In this document: positions 8,608 through 15,526 of the stretch, piece after piece
Layout: the number at the start of each line of letters is the position of its first letter
Numbering within the stretch: position 1 is the first letter of the stretch
Assembly: GCA_943370355.1 (NCBI GenBank)
Contig: CALRQP020000006.1
Span: 1 to 64,000, forward strand
Origin: JADCGM01 sp943370355
GTDB taxonomy: Bacteria > Pseudomonadota > Alphaproteobacteria > Sphingomonadales > Sphingomonadaceae
Direction of reading: 5' to 3'
Length of the DNA: 64,000 nucleotides
Made by a program: the position numbers and the translations under genes
Notes under the pieces: generated by a model
The model's input: only the letters and a program-made list of their open reading frames with translations
The model's database searches: none
Told to the model about the DNA's origin: nothing

Positions 8608-9663
8608 CTAGGCTGCGAGGATCATGGGGTCGAGCCCGGCGAGCCGGGTGACAGGTGTCAGCTTCGGCACGGTGCGCGGCGGATAGGGTGCCACGGCCTT
8701 GCCGATCGCCGCGATATGCGCCGGCGTGGTGCCGCAGCAGCCGCCGACGATGTTGATCAGGCCGCTCTTCGCCCAATCCTCGATCAGCGAACCCGTCTGC
8801 GCCGGCACCTCGTCATATTCGCCGAGGTCGTTCGGCAAGCCGGCATTGGGATAGGCCATCAGCAGCGTGTCGGCGATCCCCGACAGCGCCTGCACATGCG
8901 GCCGCAGCAGGTCGGCCCCGAACGAGCAGTTCAGCCCGATCGTCAGCGGCTTCGCATGCCGCACCGCCCACCAGAAGGCATCGATCGCATGGCCGGACAG
9001 GTTGCGCCCCGACATGTCGGTGATCGTCATCGAAATCATGATCGGCAGTTCGCGGCCCAGCCGGTCCTGTTCCTCGAGCGTCGCCATGATCGCCGCCTTG
9101 GCGTTCAGCGTGTCGAAGATCGTCTCGATCAGAATGAAATCGACGCCGCCCTCGACAAGCCCCGCGACCTGCTCGGCATAGATCGCTTTCATCTGGTCGA
9201 AATCGACCTCGCGAAAGCCCGGGTCATTGACGTCGGGCGACAGCGACAGCGTCTTGTTGGTCGGCCCGAGAGCGCCTGCAACAAAGCGCGGCCGGCCGTC
9301 CTTCGCCTCAGCCGCATCGGCGGCCTTGCGGGCGATCTGCGCAGCGGCGACGTTCAGGTCGCGCACCAGATGTTCGGCACCATAGTCGCCCTGGCTGATC
9401 GTCGTCGAACTGAAGGTGTTGGTCGACACAATGTCCGACCCGGCGTCGAGATAAGCTTGGGTGATCGCTCCGATGATGTCGGGCCGCGTCAGGCAGAGCA
9501 TGTCGTTATTGCCCTTCTGGTCGCGCGACAGCCCGAGCGACCCGGCATAATCGCCCTCGCACAGACCGAAGGTCTGGATCATCGTGCCCCACGCCCCGTC
9601 GGTCAGCAGGATACGCTTGGCAGCCTCGGCCCGGAGCCGAACGGCGGCTTGAGACGCGATCAT
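8608..9663 (-). CDS. metH: methionine synthase, homocysteine-binding part
   Basis: A 351-residue homocysteine S-methyltransferase domain equal to the N-terminal module of MetH, with the zinc-binding cysteines in GLNCSFG (about residue 242) and VGGCCGT (about 306). It binds and activates homocysteine for the methyl transfer carried out with the adjacent 886-residue subunit. The ATG at 9663 is chosen because it follows GGAGAGGGG; the frame stays open 25 codons further, but those codons come from a repeat element. The gene lies downstream of metF, separated by that repeat. Confidence 0.9.
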   Translation of the reverse strand: MIASQAAVRLRAEAAKRILLTDGAWGTMIQTFGLCEGDYAGSLGLSRDQKGNNDMLCLTRPDIIGAITQAYLDAGSDIVSTNTFSSTTISQGDYGAEHLVRDLNVAAAQIARKAADAAEAKDGRPRFVAGALGPTNKTLSLSPDVNDPGFREVDFDQMKAIYAEQVAGLVEGGVDFILIETIFDTLNAKAAIMATLEEQDRLGRELPIMISMTITDMSGRNLSGHAIDAFWWAVRHAKPLTIGLNCSFGADLLRPHVQALSGIADTLLMAYPNAGLPNDLGEYDEVPAQTGSLIEDWAKSGLINIVGGCCGTTPAHIAAIGKAVAPYPPRTVPKLTPVTRLAGLDPMILAA

Positions 9664-9665
9664 AC

Positions 9666-9816
9666 CCCTCTCCCTTGAGGGGAGAGGCGACTCGCGACCG
9701 TCATGGTCGCGAGCGGGTGAGGGTGGAATCCAGTGCAATGATGAGGGGGCGCCGCTTCCACCCTCACCCCGCTCGTGCTGCCGCGCGAGTCGCCCTCTCC
9801 CCTCAAGGGAGAGGGG
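9666..9816. repeat. long inverted repeat between metF and metH
   Basis: Two arms of about 60 bases face each other (9666-9726 and 9757-9816), each beginning at its outer end with the small palindrome CTCTCCCTTGAGGGGAGAG and continuing into GCGACTCGCG and a GGTGAGGGTGGA block. The transcript could form a long cruciform hairpin. This is the layout of intergenic palindromic repeats common in alphaproteobacteria. It provides the ribosome binding site of the metH first half. Confidence 0.8.
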
Positions 9817-9832
9817 GAAGTGATGCTCTCAA

Positions 9833-10774
9833 TCACGCCGCAATCTCCTGAGCGGCCACAGCCGGACGCACGCCGAGAAGATGGCAGATCGCGTAGGACA
9901 GCTCCGCCCGGTTCAGCGTGTAAAAATGAAACTGCCGCACCCCGCCCGCATAGAGGCGGCGGCACAGTTCGGCCGCGACCGTTGCCGCCACGAGCTGACG
10001 CGCTGCCGGCTTGTCGTCGAGCCCGTCGAACAGCCGCCCCATCCACGCCGGGATCGCCGTGTTGCAACTCGCGGCCATCTTGCGCAGCTGCGCGAAATTG
10101 CTGACCGGCAGGATGCCCGGCACCAGTTCGGCGGTGATCCCGCGCGCCGCCGCCGCATCGCGGAAGCGGAAGAAGGTGTCGGGCTCGAAGAAGAATTGCG
10201 TGATCCCGCGTACTGCGCCCGCGTCCAACTTGCGCGCCAGATGGTCGAGATCATTGCCATGACCCGTCGAATCGGGATGCGGCTCAGGGTAAGCGCCCAC
10301 CGAAATCTCGAAGTCGGCGACCTTGCGCAGCCCTGCGACCAGTTCGGCCGCGCTACCATAGCCATCGGGCCGCGCCGCAAACTTCTCGCCCGCGCGGGGC
10401 GGATCGCCGCGCAGCGCGACGATGTGGCGGATGCCCGCCTCCCAATAGCTGCGCGCGACCGCATCGATCTCGTCGCGGCTCGCATCGACACAGGTCAGAT
10501 GCGCCGCCGGCTCGATCCCCGTCTCGCGACGGATCCGCGCGACCGTCGCATGCGTGCGCTCGCGCGTCGAACCACCCGCGCCATAGGTCACCGACACGAA
10601 GCGCGGCCCCAGCGGTTCCAGCGTCTTCACCGACTCCCAGAGCGTGGTCTCCATCGTCTCGGTCTTCGGCGGGAAGAATTCGAACGACACCGCGATGTCG
10701 CCCGCCAGGTCGGCGAACAGCGGCGGGCTGACCGCGCGGGCGGCCTCGTTCATCTGGGCAAGCGACAGCGTCAT
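9833..10774 (-). CDS. metF: 5,10-methylenetetrahydrofolate reductase
   Basis: A 313-residue MetF: SFEFFPPKT near the N-terminus, FVSVTYGAGGSTRERT, HLTCVDASRDEI and HIVALRGDPP are family signatures of the FAD-binding TIM barrel. It reduces methylenetetrahydrofolate to methyl-THF, the methyl donor for the adjacent two-part methionine synthase. The ATG at 10774 overlaps the stop of the upstream regulator-methyltransferase gene (ATGA) and follows GGAGG, so the frame upstream of it is not used. Confidence 0.95.
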   Translation of the reverse strand: MTLSLAQMNEAARAVSPPLFADLAGDIAVSFEFFPPKTETMETTLWESVKTLEPLGPRFVSVTYGAGGSTRERTHATVARIRRETGIEPAAHLTCVDASRDEIDAVARSYWEAGIRHIVALRGDPPRAGEKFAARPDGYGSAAELVAGLRKVADFEISVGAYPEPHPDSTGHGNDLDHLARKLDAGAVRGITQFFFEPDTFFRFRDAAAARGITAELVPGILPVSNFAQLRKMAASCNTAIPAWMGRLFDGLDDKPAARQLVAATVAAELCRRLYAGGVRQFHFYTLNRAELSYAICHLLGVRPAVAAQEIAA

Positions 10775-11712
10775 GCGGCCTCCGCACGGGCAAGCGGCGC
10801 GCGCTCCCCGAGCCATAAAGTAACAGTCAGATCGCCCGGCAGGCTCGCGGCAACGCGGGCCTCGAGCCCTTGCGCTGCCATCCAGCCGATCACGGCGGCA
10901 TCCTCGAACCCCAACCGCGCATGCGCCTGATGCAGGCGCAGTTCTTCGCGATCATGCGGCGCGAAATCGACGACGAGCAGCCGTCCGCCCGGCGCGAGTA
11001 CTCGCGCCGCTTCTTCGATTGCCTCGGCGGGCTGCTGTGCGAAATGCAGCACCTGATGCAAAACCACGGTGTCCGCGTCGCCATCGCCGACCGGCAGCGA
11101 ATACATGTCGGCCTGCCGGACCTGCGCATGCGCCAGCCCCGCCGCCTCGATCTTGGCGCGCGCGATGCGCAACATTTCCGGCGACCGGTCGATGCCGAGC
11201 GCGCTGCGGCTCGCCCCGCCTAGCAATTCGATCATCCGCCCGGTGCCGGTGCCGACATCGAGCAGATTGCCGAGCGAACGCCCGCTCAGCGTCCGCTGCA
11301 CGGCGGCCTCGACGGCATCGTCCGAGACATGCAGCGATCGGATGCCATCCCATTCGGCCGCATGCGCCGCGAAATAATTCTCGCTCGCGGCGGCACGCTC
11401 GGCGCGCACGGCCGCCAGCCGCGCCAGATCGGCCTCGCCGCTCGCTTCGCTGCCGAGCGCGTCGAGCAGCGCCAGCACCGGCTCGACCCGCGCAGACGCG
11501 GCGAGCCGCATGAATACCCAGGCCCCTTCCTTGTGCCGCTCAATCAGCCCGGCATCGGCGAGAATCTTGATATGGCGCGACACGCGCGGCTGGCTCTGCC
11601 CCAGCACCAACGCCAATTCGCCGACCGCCAGCTCCATGTGCCGCACCAGCGCGACAATGCGCAGCCGGGTCGGATCGGCAAGCGCGCGCAGCACGGTGAG
11701 AGCGGTCTTCAT
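10771..11712 (-). CDS. ArsR-type repressor fused to SAM-dependent methyltransferase domain
   Basis: A 313-residue fusion. Residues 1-95 form an ArsR winged helix (LADPTRLRIVALVRH, SQPRVSRHIKILADAGLIERH), and residues 145-290 form a class I methyltransferase fold (LLDVGTGTGRMIELLGG, VVLHQVLHFAQQPAEAIEEA). Homologues upstream of metF are thought to sense S-adenosylmethionine or S-adenosylhomocysteine; the regulator SahR of other Proteobacteria has this architecture. The metal-binding cysteines of ArsR/SmtB sensors are absent, which fits a metabolite sensor. It is coupled to metF by ATGA and has a palindrome just before its start, so autoregulation is likely. Confidence 0.85.
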   Translation of the reverse strand: MKTALTVLRALADPTRLRIVALVRHMELAVGELALVLGQSQPRVSRHIKILADAGLIERHKEGAWVFMRLAASARVEPVLALLDALGSEASGEADLARLAAVRAERAAASENYFAAHAAEWDGIRSLHVSDDAVEAAVQRTLSGRSLGNLLDVGTGTGRMIELLGGASRSALGIDRSPEMLRIARAKIEAAGLAHAQVRQADMYSLPVGDGDADTVVLHQVLHFAQQPAEAIEEAARVLAPGGRLLVVDFAPHDREELRLHQAHARLGFEDAAVIGWMAAQGLEARVAASLPGDLTVTLWLGERAPLARAEAA

Positions 11713-11719
11713 AGCGATA

Positions 11720-11743
11720 TCATATAAACTTTTCTTTATATGA
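11720..11743. promoter_or_regulatory. 9+6+9 inverted repeat, likely operator of the ArsR-type regulator
   Basis: Perfect 9-base arms TCATATAAA and TTTATATGA around a 6-base spacer lie 7 bases upstream of the regulator start, in a notably AT-rich patch. ArsR proteins bind such ATA/TAT repeats. The site could control both the metF-metH operon and the divergent mlaA gene. Confidence 0.65.
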
Positions 11744-11812
11744 GGTCAATCGCGAACCCTTGCCGCCTGCGGGGCATTATGGCAACGAAACGGAGTTCTA
11801 CGGGAGTATCGA

Positions 11813-12625
11813 ATGACGAACACAACGCGCGGCCGCACGGTGCTGATGCTTGCCGCGCTCGGACTCCTCGCCGCCTGCGCGACAACGCCGGGCGACCAGC
11901 TCGCGGCGAAGGCCGACCCGTGGGAAAAGACCAACCGGTCAATCTACAAATTCAACCGCGGCATCGACAAAGCCGTCGTGTCGCCCGCGACCAATGTCTA
12001 TCGCGCCGTCGTCCCGCAGGCCGCGCAGCACGGCGTCGCCAATGCCTTCGGCAACGCGACCCAGCCGCTGTCCTTCGTCAACGCGCTGTTGCAGGGCAAG
12101 ATTTCCCAGGCCTTCCGCTCGGTCGATCGCTTCCTGATCAATACGACGCTCGGGCTTGGCGGCCTTGCCGATCATGCGACAGACATGGGCCGCCCCGACG
12201 AACCGGAGGATTTCGGCCAGACCCTCGCGGTCTGGGGCGTGAAATCCGGCCCCTATGTGATGCTGCCGATCTTTGGCCCCTCGACGATCCGCGACGCGAT
12301 CGGTTTCGCAGGTGAGCAGTTCGCGGATCCCTACCAGGTCGCCCTCGCCGCCAATGTGAATGGCCTGCCATATTATGGCGTGCGCGGCCTCAGCCTGCTC
12401 AACACCCGCTCCTATCTGATGGACACGACCGACGGCGTCCTCAAGGGCAGCGCCGACGAATATACCACGGTCAAATCGGCCTATCTCCAGTACCGCGAAA
12501 ACCTCATCTACGACGGCGATGTGCCCGAGGAAGAGGAAGCGCCGCTGCTCCCCGCCACCCCGTCGCAACCCGCCTCGGCCGCCGAGCCGGTGGAACCGCC
12601 CGCTTCGACTCAGCCCAAAGGCTGA
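11813..12625 (+). CDS. mlaA: MlaA/VacJ-family outer-membrane lipoprotein
   Basis: A 270-residue lipoprotein with lipobox LLAAC (Cys22) and the VacJ/MlaA core: DPWEKTNRSIYKFNRGIDKAV at about 36-56, LINTTLGLGGLAD and GPYVMLPIFGPSTIRDAIG. MlaA sits in the outer membrane and extracts mislocalised phospholipids from the outer leaflet for retrograde transport by the Mla pathway. The C-terminal 35 residues are Pro/Ala/Glu-rich and probably disordered. No other mla genes are in the window. Confidence 0.92.
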   Translation: MTNTTRGRTVLMLAALGLLAACATTPGDQLAAKADPWEKTNRSIYKFNRGIDKAVVSPATNVYRAVVPQAAQHGVANAFGNATQPLSFVNALLQGKISQAFRSVDRFLINTTLGLGGLADHATDMGRPDEPEDFGQTLAVWGVKSGPYVMLPIFGPSTIRDAIGFAGEQFADPYQVALAANVNGLPYYGVRGLSLLNTRSYLMDTTDGVLKGSADEYTTVKSAYLQYRENLIYDGDVPEEEEAPLLPATPSQPASAAEPVEPPASTQPKG

Positions 12626-12706
12626 GCGCGCCCCTTGCGCTTTGCGGAGTCCCGCGTAACAACCGCGCGCCCCATAGGGGGCGTGTAGACTTCAGAGGAT
12701 GATCAT

Positions 12707-13042
12707 ATGACCTTCAAATCGGGTATTGCCGCCGTCGCCATCGTCGCCGCGCTGAGCCTGTCGGCTTGCAGCAAGAAGACCGAAGACGCCGCCGCCACCA
12801 CGGGCGATGCCGCTGCCGCGACCGCCGATTCGGCTGCTGCCGACGCTGGCGCTGCGACGACCGAAGCTGCCAACGACACCGCCGCTGCCGCTGGCGATGC
12901 GGCTGCCACGGCGAGCGACGCCGCTGCCACTGCAGCTGACGCGACCAAGGACGCCGCTGTCGATACCAAGGCCGCTGCTGCCGACACAATGGACAAGGCC
13001 GGCGACAAGATGAAGGACGCCGCTGCTGACATGAAGAAGTAA
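12707..13042 (+). CDS. Ala-rich small lipoprotein
   Basis: A 111-residue predicted lipoprotein (lipobox LSAC, Cys21) followed by SKKTED and about 85 residues that are mostly Ala, Asp and Thr in short heptad-like repeats (DAAATAxDAA), ending in lysine-rich KMKDAAADMKK. The pattern suggests a long amphipathic helix or helical rod, as in YtxH- or apolipoprotein-like envelope proteins. A well-placed AGAGGA precedes the ATG, and a strong terminator follows. Function unknown. Confidence 0.7.
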   Translation: MTFKSGIAAVAIVAALSLSACSKKTEDAAATTGDAAAATADSAAADAGAATTEAANDTAAAAGDAAATASDAAATAADATKDAAVDTKAAAADTMDKAGDKMKDAAADMKK

Positions 13043-13067
13043 GCTTCGGCTTGCTTTTGCGCCTCAA

Positions 13068-13098
13068 GGGGCCGCGAACCGCCACGGTTCGCGGCCCC
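13068..13098 (+). terminator. Rho-independent-type terminator
   Basis: A perfect 13 bp stem GGGGCCGCGAACC with its complement around a 5-base loop, followed by TTCCGTTT, 26 bases after the Ala-rich lipoprotein stop. Confidence 0.8.
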
Positions 13099-13187
13099 TT
13101 CCGTTTCAAAGCGCACTGACGGAGTCAGGAACCATTCATCTTTGCAGAGGGTTGCGCTGTCTGGATCAACCGGACGGAGACTCCCTT

Positions 13188-13556
13188 ATGCGCGCCAAAA
13201 TCCTCATGCTGGTCGCGGCCAGTACACTGACGCTTGCTGCCTGCGGCAAGAAGGACGACGCGACGGCCACTACGAGCACCGATGCCACCGTGTCGGAAAG
13301 CAGCGCGATGGATCCAACCGCAACGGCTCCAGCCGCAACGCCCGGCGCGATGGATTCGACCGGCGGCACGGCCGCGACCTCGGGCACCGGCACGTCTGAC
13401 GGCGCCATGGCCGCACCGGGTACGACCGACAGCAGCATGAACGGCAGCACCGGCATGGACTCAAACTCGGGCGCGATGGGCGCAAACGGCGCGACTCCCG
13501 GCTCCGCGGCAGACACCGCCGGCACCGTCGATCGCGACATCAGCAAGACCAAATAA
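13188..13556 (+). CDS. Ser/Thr/Ala-rich small lipoprotein
   Basis: A 122-residue predicted lipoprotein (lipobox LAAC, Cys19, then GKKDD). The remainder is low-complexity Thr, Ser, Gly, Ala and Met with repeated AMDSTGG/GTSDGAM-like units and no recognisable domain, so it is probably disordered on the periplasmic side of a membrane. The ATG at 13188 is chosen over an in-frame codon 36 bases upstream because it starts the signal sequence and follows GGAGA. It looks like a compositional relative of the preceding Ala-rich lipoprotein. Confidence 0.68.
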   Translation: MRAKILMLVAASTLTLAACGKKDDATATTSTDATVSESSAMDPTATAPAATPGAMDSTGGTAATSGTGTSDGAMAAPGTTDSSMNGSTGMDSNSGAMGANGATPGSAADTAGTVDRDISKTK

Positions 13557-13565
13557 CCCTGATTT

Positions 13566-13594
13566 CAGGCGCGCGAGACCTTCTCGCGCGCCTG
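13566..13594. terminator. bidirectional hairpin terminator
   Basis: A perfect 13 bp stem (CAGGCGCGCGAGA and its complement) with a 3-base loop lies between the stop of the Ser/Thr-rich lipoprotein and the stop of the convergent membrane protein gene. Confidence 0.75.
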
Positions 13595-13595
13595 T

Positions 13596-14042
13596 TCACG
13601 CCGGATCGCCGCCGGCCCCCCGCAGCGAAAGCCACAGGAACAGCGCGATGACCGGCAATAGCACCAAGCTCCCATAATGTTCGGGCGGATGGTGCCCGCT
13701 CACCGGCACATGCCACACCCACCCCGACCAGGCCAGCAGCGCGCGCTCAAGCAGGCTGACCGCGAGGAACAGCGGCACCAGCGCCCGGTAGCGGATGGCG
13801 ACGATCAGCGTCACGATCCCATGCGCGATCTGCGTCGCGCCTGCCCAGGCGAACATCCCGAAGATCATCGTCGGGTTGTGGCTGAGATCGAGCCCCGCGA
13901 TCACCCCTGCGCCGCCATCGGGCAGGAAACTGTGGATCGCCCCCGGCACAATCCAGCCAACCCCGTAAAGCCCAAGGAACCACGCCGCAAAGCGCGAGCC
14001 GCGATACTGGTCATTGGTGCTGGGCGGCAGCAGCGCCGTCAT
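13596..14042 (-). CDS. four-helix integral membrane protein
   Basis: A 148-residue protein with four hydrophobic segments (about residues 15-35, 55-75, 80-100 and 122-142), a HNPTMIFGMF stretch in the first half and GWVWHVP before the last helix. Family not recognised; it resembles small uncharacterised DUF-type membrane proteins of proteobacteria. The ATG at 14042 is preferred to a GTG two codons earlier. No neighbour indicates its role. Confidence 0.65.
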   Translation of the reverse strand: MTALLPPSTNDQYRGSRFAAWFLGLYGVGWIVPGAIHSFLPDGGAGVIAGLDLSHNPTMIFGMFAWAGATQIAHGIVTLIVAIRYRALVPLFLAVSLLERALLAWSGWVWHVPVSGHHPPEHYGSLVLLPVIALFLWLSLRGAGGDPA

Positions 14043-14064
14043 GACCACAGCATCCGCCGCGTGT

Positions 14065-14721
14065 TCAGCCAGCCGTCACGGCAACGAGCTTGATCGCGAA
14101 ACTGAATCGCGGCGCATAGCAGATGCGCGTCGGCGGCCGGCCGACATGCGGGATCGCGCCGTCGAACAGTACGAGCCGTCCCGGCCGCGGGCTCGCGCAG
14201 AACATCGCATCGCCCGACGCGTCGAAGAACATCGTCTCGCCGCCCCATTCGGGGTCCCAATGCTTCGTCAGATACCAGAGCGCAGTGAGTTCGCGCTGAT
14301 CGGGCCGACAATCGACATGCGTGTAGAGCATGTCGCCATAGGCAGCGAAATTCGTATAAGCGCGATACGGTCGATAGGCCTCGCCCGGCCGCGCGCTCAT
14401 GACGGCATTTTGCGTCAGCGGCCACAGCGGCAGCTGCACCAGATTCGCAAGCGCCATCTCGCTGACCCAATGTTTATAGGTTTCGGTCTCGGGCTTGGCA
14501 TATTCGGTGCGCGTGAACGGCGCACGTTCCAGCGCTTCGGCATATTCGGCGAGTTTCCCGTCCGCGATCAGCCCGTCGAACACGAACACGTCGCGGCCCT
14601 CGACCTGCGCATGCCGCGTCGGCGAGAGCGCCGCTGCGCGCGGCGTCGCGCCGAGCGAGAATTTCACGGACGATGAGGCAAATTGATTCACGGGACCCAA
14701 GCTGACGCATGATCGGCGCAT
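14065..14721 (-). CDS. 2OG-Fe(II) oxygenase (prolyl-hydroxylase-like)
   Basis: The 218-residue protein has the iron-binding HxD (MLYTHVDCRPDQ), the distal His in GAIPHVGRPP, and a 2-oxoglutarate-binding Arg in APRFSFAIK, all in the order of the P4Hc superfamily. It should hydroxylate a protein or small substrate using O2 and 2-oxoglutarate. The domain itself starts near residue 45 (DVFVFDGL). The first 43 residues are encoded by a 141 bp stretch repeated 679 bases upstream, so the true start is uncertain; a GTG inside that stretch is possible. Confidence 0.78.
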   Translation of the reverse strand: MRRSCVSLGPVNQFASSSVKFSLGATPRAAALSPTRHAQVEGRDVFVFDGLIADGKLAEYAEALERAPFTRTEYAKPETETYKHWVSEMALANLVQLPLWPLTQNAVMSARPGEAYRPYRAYTNFAAYGDMLYTHVDCRPDQRELTALWYLTKHWDPEWGGETMFFDASGDAMFCASPRPGRLVLFDGAIPHVGRPPTRICYAPRFSFAIKLVAVTAG

Positions 14722-14741
14722 CCGCAAGGGAGTCGCTTGCC
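14601..14741 (-). repeat. 141 bp direct repeat, copy 1
   Basis: Ungapped match to 15280-15420 with about 22 mismatches counted by eye; the last 31 bases are identical. It covers the 5' end and upstream edge of the oxygenase gene. Confidence 0.85.
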
Positions 14742-14769
14742 GCCGGACCGCCCCGACGCTCGGCCCCGC

Positions 14770-15222
14770 CTATCCGCGCAATCGCGACAGGATCGCCTCG
14801 ATCCGGCGCGCGCGCGTTTCCGCCGTCTTCGCGCCAACGACATTTTCGACATCGGCCTTGCGACGGCTCGGAGCCAGCTTCTCGAAAGCCGCCGCCAACT
14901 GCGGATCGGCCTCGAGCGCCTGCGCCAGATCGTCCGGAACGGTGACGGTGCGCGGCTGGACGTCGAGGCTGAGCTCAACCGAAATGGCATCGCCCCCGCT
15001 TATGCCGGAAGCCTCGCGATGCTGAGCGCTGAACGGCAGCATCGCATGCCCCTTCATCACGCCGATCGTCGTCCGATAGCTATAATCGTTGAGCTTGACG
15101 ACAACCGCCGGCCGCCCACCGCCGCCAAGCTTGGCAACAACTTCGGGCGGCACGACCACACCGGTCGTGTTGGGCCCGGTCTGCATCATTTTCGTGTCGA
15201 AGCGAACCTTGTCACCGCTCAT
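14770..15222 (-). CDS. DUF1905/YdeI-type protein
   Basis: A 150-residue protein with the two-part build of DUF1905 proteins: an N-terminal beta-barrel-like part (VRFDTKMM, GVVVPPEVVAKLG, RTTIGVMKGHAMLPFS) and a C-terminal YdeI/OmpD-associated helical part (VPDDLAQALEADPQLAAAFEKLAPSRRKADVEN...RRIEAIL) cut to about 60 residues. YdeI-type proteins have been linked to resistance against cationic peptides, but the mechanism is not known. It lies between the two copies of the 141 bp repeat, all on the same strand. Confidence 0.78.
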   Translation of the reverse strand: MSGDKVRFDTKMMQTGPNTTGVVVPPEVVAKLGGGGRPAVVVKLNDYSYRTTIGVMKGHAMLPFSAQHREASGISGGDAISVELSLDVQPRTVTVPDDLAQALEADPQLAAAFEKLAPSRRKADVENVVGAKTAETRARRIEAILSRLRG

Positions 15223-15241
15223 CGCTCAGTCCTCCGCAAAT

Positions 15242-15400
15242 CTAGATCATATTCCACCACGCAACGGGAAGCGGGACAACGACCTGCGCATATCGCCTGG
15301 GTGAGAGCGCCGCTGCGCGAGGCGTAGAGCCGAGCGACAACGTTATGGACGATGAGGAGAACGGATCCACGGCACCCAGGCTGCAGCATGATCGGCGCAT
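15242..15400 (-). pseudogene. remnant copying the oxygenase N-terminus
   Basis: A 52-codon frame beginning RRSCCSLGAV that matches the first 43 residues encoded at the start of the oxygenase gene (RRSCVSLGPV), then runs into unrelated codons and stops at 15242. No HxD motif or other part of the oxygenase follows, so this is most simply a truncated duplicate. Several replacements are conservative, which could mean that this segment was once translated in both places. Confidence 0.55.
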
Positions 15401-15420
15401 CCGCAAGGGAGTCGCTTGCC
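15280..15420 (-). repeat. 141 bp direct repeat, copy 2
   Basis: Same orientation as copy 1 and the same length without gaps. It lies 57 bases upstream of the DUF1905 gene start, so it may also supply that gene with a copied promoter region. Confidence 0.85.
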
Positions 15421-15526
15421 ATCTGTCTGCGCCCGGCAACGGGATCTAGGCGGGAATGACCGGGAGTGGGTGGAAAACGGCTTGGCAGCTTTCGGGCATG
15501 AACTAGATCAAAACTGCCGTCCCTCC

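Noticed and set aside
9664..9832. SAM or SAH riboswitch between metF and metH
   Set aside because: The structure is a simple long inverted repeat; no riboswitch core could be recognised.
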